Shown here: positions 61,491-64,000 of the stretch, piece by piece
Position numbering within the stretch: the first letter of the stretch is position 1
Layout: each line of letters opens with the position of its first letter
NCBI RefSeq assembly: GCF_040784935.1
Contig: NZ_CP160680.1
Coordinates: 5,313,802-5,377,801, forward strand
Length of the DNA stretch: 64,000 nt
Direction: 5' to 3'
Source of the DNA: Lewinella sp. LCG006
Lineage (GTDB): Bacteria > Bacteroidota > Bacteroidia > Chitinophagales > Saprospiraceae
Position numbers and translations under genes: made by a program
Notes under the pieces: model-generated
The model's database searches: none
What the model was told of the DNA's origin: nothing
What the model saw: the letters and a program-made list of their open reading frames with translations, nothing else

Positions 61491-63047
61491 TTACTTCACC
61501 TTCACCATCCTCACGGTTCTTTGTCCTTGCTTGGTTTGTACACGACAATAATAGGAACCAACCGGCAATTGGTGGGTTTCGATACTGATACGATGCTTGC
61601 CAGCGGGAAAAACCCGGTTGCTGATGACCCTCAACTCGTGACCAATCACGTCGTAGATGCTGATTTTTACCCATTCATTACCCGTCGTCAATTCCAAAGA
61701 GGTGTGATCACGGAATGGGTTGGGGTAAATGTTAAGGGACAATGATTCTCCCAAGGCATTGGTCGTGTCGGTGATGGAACAATCCCGCAAAATGGGGAGG
61801 TGCTGGAAATCTTCAAACAACAGGTTGCGAACATCACTTTCGGCAACGGAGAACCAGTCCATCAATACTGAGCCATATACCGAACGGAAATCGTACTGCA
61901 TAGGTACCCCTTCCTGATTGTCAACATCAGGAGAAATTTCGGGATTGTCACCAATAACTCCGGCATTGACACAAGCACCAAAGACGATCAAAGGTGCTGC
62001 TGTGCCGTGGTCGGTACCAAAACTGGCATTGGAGCGAATCCGGCGTCCAAACTCGGAATAAGTCATTCCTATAACGCGTTCCTCTAAGCCTTGGAGTTTC
62101 AGATCATCCTGGAAAGCACAAATGGCATCACCAAGGGTTTTTAAGAGTGCGGCATGTTCACCAGCGGTAGGATCACCTTCGACGGTTTGGTCGGCGTGGG
62201 TATCGAAACCACCGAGGCTGACGACGTATATTTTGGTACCCAAACCACCCGAAATAAGCCGGGCGACTGTTCTGAGTTTGATCGCTAGCGCATTATCATC
62301 GGAATACTTATTGGAAAGGTTGACTCCGCTGAGGTTGGCCGATTCGATGACGTCATTGTAAGCATTGGTTTGCTCAATGGTATTGATCAGAAAAGCCAGT
62401 CGGTTTCCGTAGCAGCCTTCCGCCAAATCATTGTTGGTAGGGGCCGCTAAAGCGCTGAGGTTTTCGGGGTCAACTACGGCAAGACTAAAGTTGCCACTTA
62501 TTCCCTGGCAGGTTTCCGTTACGACCGAACCAATGGTCATGGCCAGTGGGTCAGGACAGCTTTCATTGGGGTAACCCTCTGGAAATCCAGGGAACTGGGT
62601 ATCTAGATAACGGCCAAGCCATCCGGTGTCCAGAAAATCATCGGCATCGGAGGCGGTATGCCAGATGTCTAAGGATCGAAAGTGGGAGCGGTTTTGATTG
62701 GGGTAACCAACGCTTTGGATAATATTGGCCTTACCTTCGTTGAATACTTCTTCCAGTCCCGTAAGGGCAGGGTTGAGGGCGACGGTATCCGTGATGTTGA
62801 GCAAGCTACTTTCCGGAATCATGATGTTGCTACGCACGGCAGCAAAGCCATCCTGCTGATCACGTGGAATGATGGTATTGAGACCGTCATTGCCACCATT
62901 CAACTGAATCAGTACCAGTACTCGGTCACTTTCACCGTTGAGGAGATTGAGGAAAGACTTGTCAGAAATGGCTGAAACAGGTACACCACCCAACAGTAAA
63001 GGCGCAGAAAGCAGGGAGCTTTTTTGGAGGAAAGATCTTCTTTTCAT
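61491..63047 (-). CDS. DUF1501 protein with type IX secretion tail
   Basis: 518 aa. Twin-arginine-like N terminus (MKRRSFLQKSSLLSAPLLLGG), DUF1501/sulfatase-like body (VLIQLNGGNDGLNTIIPR; GGFDTHADQ; MTYSEFGRR; TDHGTAAPLIVFG) and a C-terminal Por/T9SS sorting domain (NIYPNPFRDHTSLEL … YYCRVQTKQGQR TVRMVKVK region). Exported; the enzymatic activity of DUF1501 is unsettled. Paired with the DUF1800 gene upstream, a standard combination. Confidence 0.9.
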   Translation of the reverse strand: MKRRSFLQKSSLLSAPLLLGGVPVSAISDKSFLNLLNGESDRVLVLIQLNGGNDGLNTIIPRDQQDGFAAVRSNIMIPESSLLNITDTVALNPALTGLEEVFNEGKANIIQSVGYPNQNRSHFRSLDIWHTASDADDFLDTGWLGRYLDTQFPGFPEGYPNESCPDPLAMTIGSVVTETCQGISGNFSLAVVDPENLSALAAPTNNDLAEGCYGNRLAFLINTIEQTNAYNDVIESANLSGVNLSNKYSDDNALAIKLRTVARLISGGLGTKIYVVSLGGFDTHADQTVEGDPTAGEHAALLKTLGDAICAFQDDLKLQGLEERVIGMTYSEFGRRIRSNASFGTDHGTAAPLIVFGACVNAGVIGDNPEISPDVDNQEGVPMQYDFRSVYGSVLMDWFSVAESDVRNLLFEDFQHLPILRDCSITDTTNALGESLSLNIYPNPFRDHTSLELTTGNEWVKISIYDVIGHELRVISNRVFPAGKHRISIETHQLPVGSYYCRVQTKQGQRTVRMVKVK

Positions 63048-63071
63048 GATGTTTTACTTTGTTGGCTGGGA

Positions 63072-64000
63072 TTAAATAAGGTGAAATTCTGGCATCTTGA
63101 ATAAGGTGCTAAACAGGGATGTGAGCTTGGTCAAAATGGCATCTCGCAAATCTGGATCATCGGGGTTCTGCAAATAATCGGCATACTCTACGGTCCACTC
63201 GAAGTCAGGTAGACCAGGAATCAGAACTTCTTTGAGGAAATCCCGCTGGTTATCCGCCATGGGATAAGCAAATAAATAGAGCGCCACCTGTTCCAACATA
63301 CTATTGGGGTCCAGGTTGTTATCCATCTCGGCGATAAAATCGAGCAGATTGAGTTGCCAGCGAGCACCTCCCAGGGTATACCCACTTAGCAGTCGATCTC
63401 CAGCTTCTTGGCGAAGCGGCAAGCTGACGGAGTTGATCCAGACATTGTAATACTGAGGAGCTTGGTAGAATGCTTTCCAACCTGCGACAGAAGGTGGTTC
63501 TAATATTTCCATCTCCAATCCTTCCGCCAACCTACGCAACTGGTTCCAGAAGCGGTACTGGTTGAGTAGATTGGCATCGCTACTCATTTTCAGGGTATTA
63601 TTTATTTTGAAAATAAAATCCAGTGGATGCGTGACCATACATCCCCGGTGAGCAGCTTCAAAGAAGTAGTTACTACCCAGCAATGCCTCCAGCGCAGGTT
63701 GTATTTCGTAATCATTGTCGATCATGATTTGAGCCATCGGATCAATGATATTGGCTTCTACAACGGCATCAATATCCGCACTTACAAACCAGATATGTAG
63801 TTGACGACAAAGGAAACGAGCTACTTCATTTTGCTGTAAAATGAGATCAATAACTACCTTGTATTCCTGGTCGCCAGCATTGGCAATCACTGCATTGCCA
63901 AAACGATGTGACAATTGTTTTTCTCCTTCATCATGGCGACTAGGGACAAATACTCCAGCAGGGATGCCGGTATCATCCGTAACACCTCGCCAACCCGTGA
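63072..64000 (-). CDS. DUF1800 protein, 5' end outside window
   Basis: Frame open from the window edge to the stop at 63072 (309 codons visible). GWRGVTDDTGIPAGVFVPSR, VARFLCRQLHIWFVS, VSLPLRQEAG and the AYPMADNQRDFL region are typical of DUF1800, a family nearly always next to DUF1501 and probably exported with it. The N-terminal part is missing. An apparent start at 63914 is only an in-frame TTG; translation clearly continues from outside. Confidence 0.88.
   Translation of the reverse strand, partial: TGWRGVTDDTGIPAGVFVPSRHDEGEKQLSHRFGNAVIANAGDQEYKVVIDLILQQNEVARFLCRQLHIWFVSADIDAVVEANIIDPMAQIMIDNDYEIQPALEALLGSNYFFEAAHRGCMVTHPLDFIFKINNTLKMSSDANLLNQYRFWNQLRRLAEGLEMEILEPPSVAGWKAFYQAPQYYNVWINSVSLPLRQEAGDRLLSGYTLGGARWQLNLLDFIAEMDNNLDPNSMLEQVALYLFAYPMADNQRDFLKEVLIPGLPDFEWTVEYADYLQNPDDPDLRDAILTKLTSLFSTLFKMPEFHLI

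Overview
The window looks like the chromosome of a Bacteroidota bacterium, most likely a Saprospiraceae/Lewinella-type marine organism. This rests on TonB receptors with a carboxypeptidase-like N-terminal domain, type IX secretion sorting domains (SprB-like repeats plus a gliding-motility C-terminal domain, and a Por-type tail), DUF1501/DUF1800 genes, an OmpA lipoprotein with a coiled coil, and several TAnnTTTG -7 promoter elements (mostly TATCTTTG). No tRNA, rRNA, insertion sequence, prophage or CRISPR array was seen.

Layout. 1-1600: truncated TonB receptor. 1857-11637: housekeeping and envelope genes (PAP2 phosphatase, GlmM-type mutase, retropepsin-like protease, GNAT, HMG-CoA-lyase-like enzyme, OmpA lipoprotein, cohesin-like lipoprotein, NUDIX). 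11610-16229: cytidine deaminase, then two different saccharopine-dehydrogenase-fold enzymes flanking a flippase-like membrane protein. 16345-20887: small genes, two unknown exported proteins, uvrC. 21033-22040: a stand-alone protease-like gene with an N-terminal effector-associated domain and a CHAT domain. 22147-25999: manA, a sensor kinase, an outer membrane protein. 26024-31551: MoxR ATPase plus VWA partner, then SPFH protein, NAD-kinase-like protein and NADAR protein, with a promoter lying inside an inverted repeat and a MITE-like element between the last two genes. 31901-34909: T9SS adhesin-like protein and an outer membrane barrel, converging on a 20-bp hairpin terminator.

35107-43364 is a catabolic kynurenine cluster: tryptophan dioxygenase, 2-aminomuconate-semialdehyde dehydrogenase, 3-hydroxyanthranilate dioxygenase, ACMS decarboxylase, kynureninase, kynurenine 3-monooxygenase and a RidA-type 2-aminomuconate deaminase. 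Together they would take tryptophan to 4-oxalocrotonate; only the formylkynurenine formamidase step is missing. An A+T-rich unknown gene sits between the last two genes. 43423-47032 holds a sigma-like/membrane-protein pair, a possible acetyltransferase and an enolase-superfamily enzyme.

The most unusual part is 47081-61386. Block 1 is a tight six-gene run: LytS-like kinase with degraded ATP-binding boxes, LytTR regulator, caspase-family peptidase, lipoprotein, membrane WD40 protein A, exported helical protein. Block 2 follows: membrane WD40 protein B, CHAT-domain protein, and an nSTAND NTPase that overlaps the CHAT gene by ATGA. Both WD40 proteins begin exactly at a 'KYELSHDTIARQ' segment that in nSTAND proteins of this phylum normally continues from the NTPase/winged-helix part. 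The NTPase gene stops just where that segment should start. The two WD40 genes also share a 93-nt 5' block with two mismatches and then diverge. I read this as a split STAND system: one NTPase, two proteolytic effectors and two alternative membrane-anchored sensors. It is the best candidate here for an undescribed arrangement. 61491-64000 returns to ordinary secreted-protein genes (DUF1501, DUF1800).
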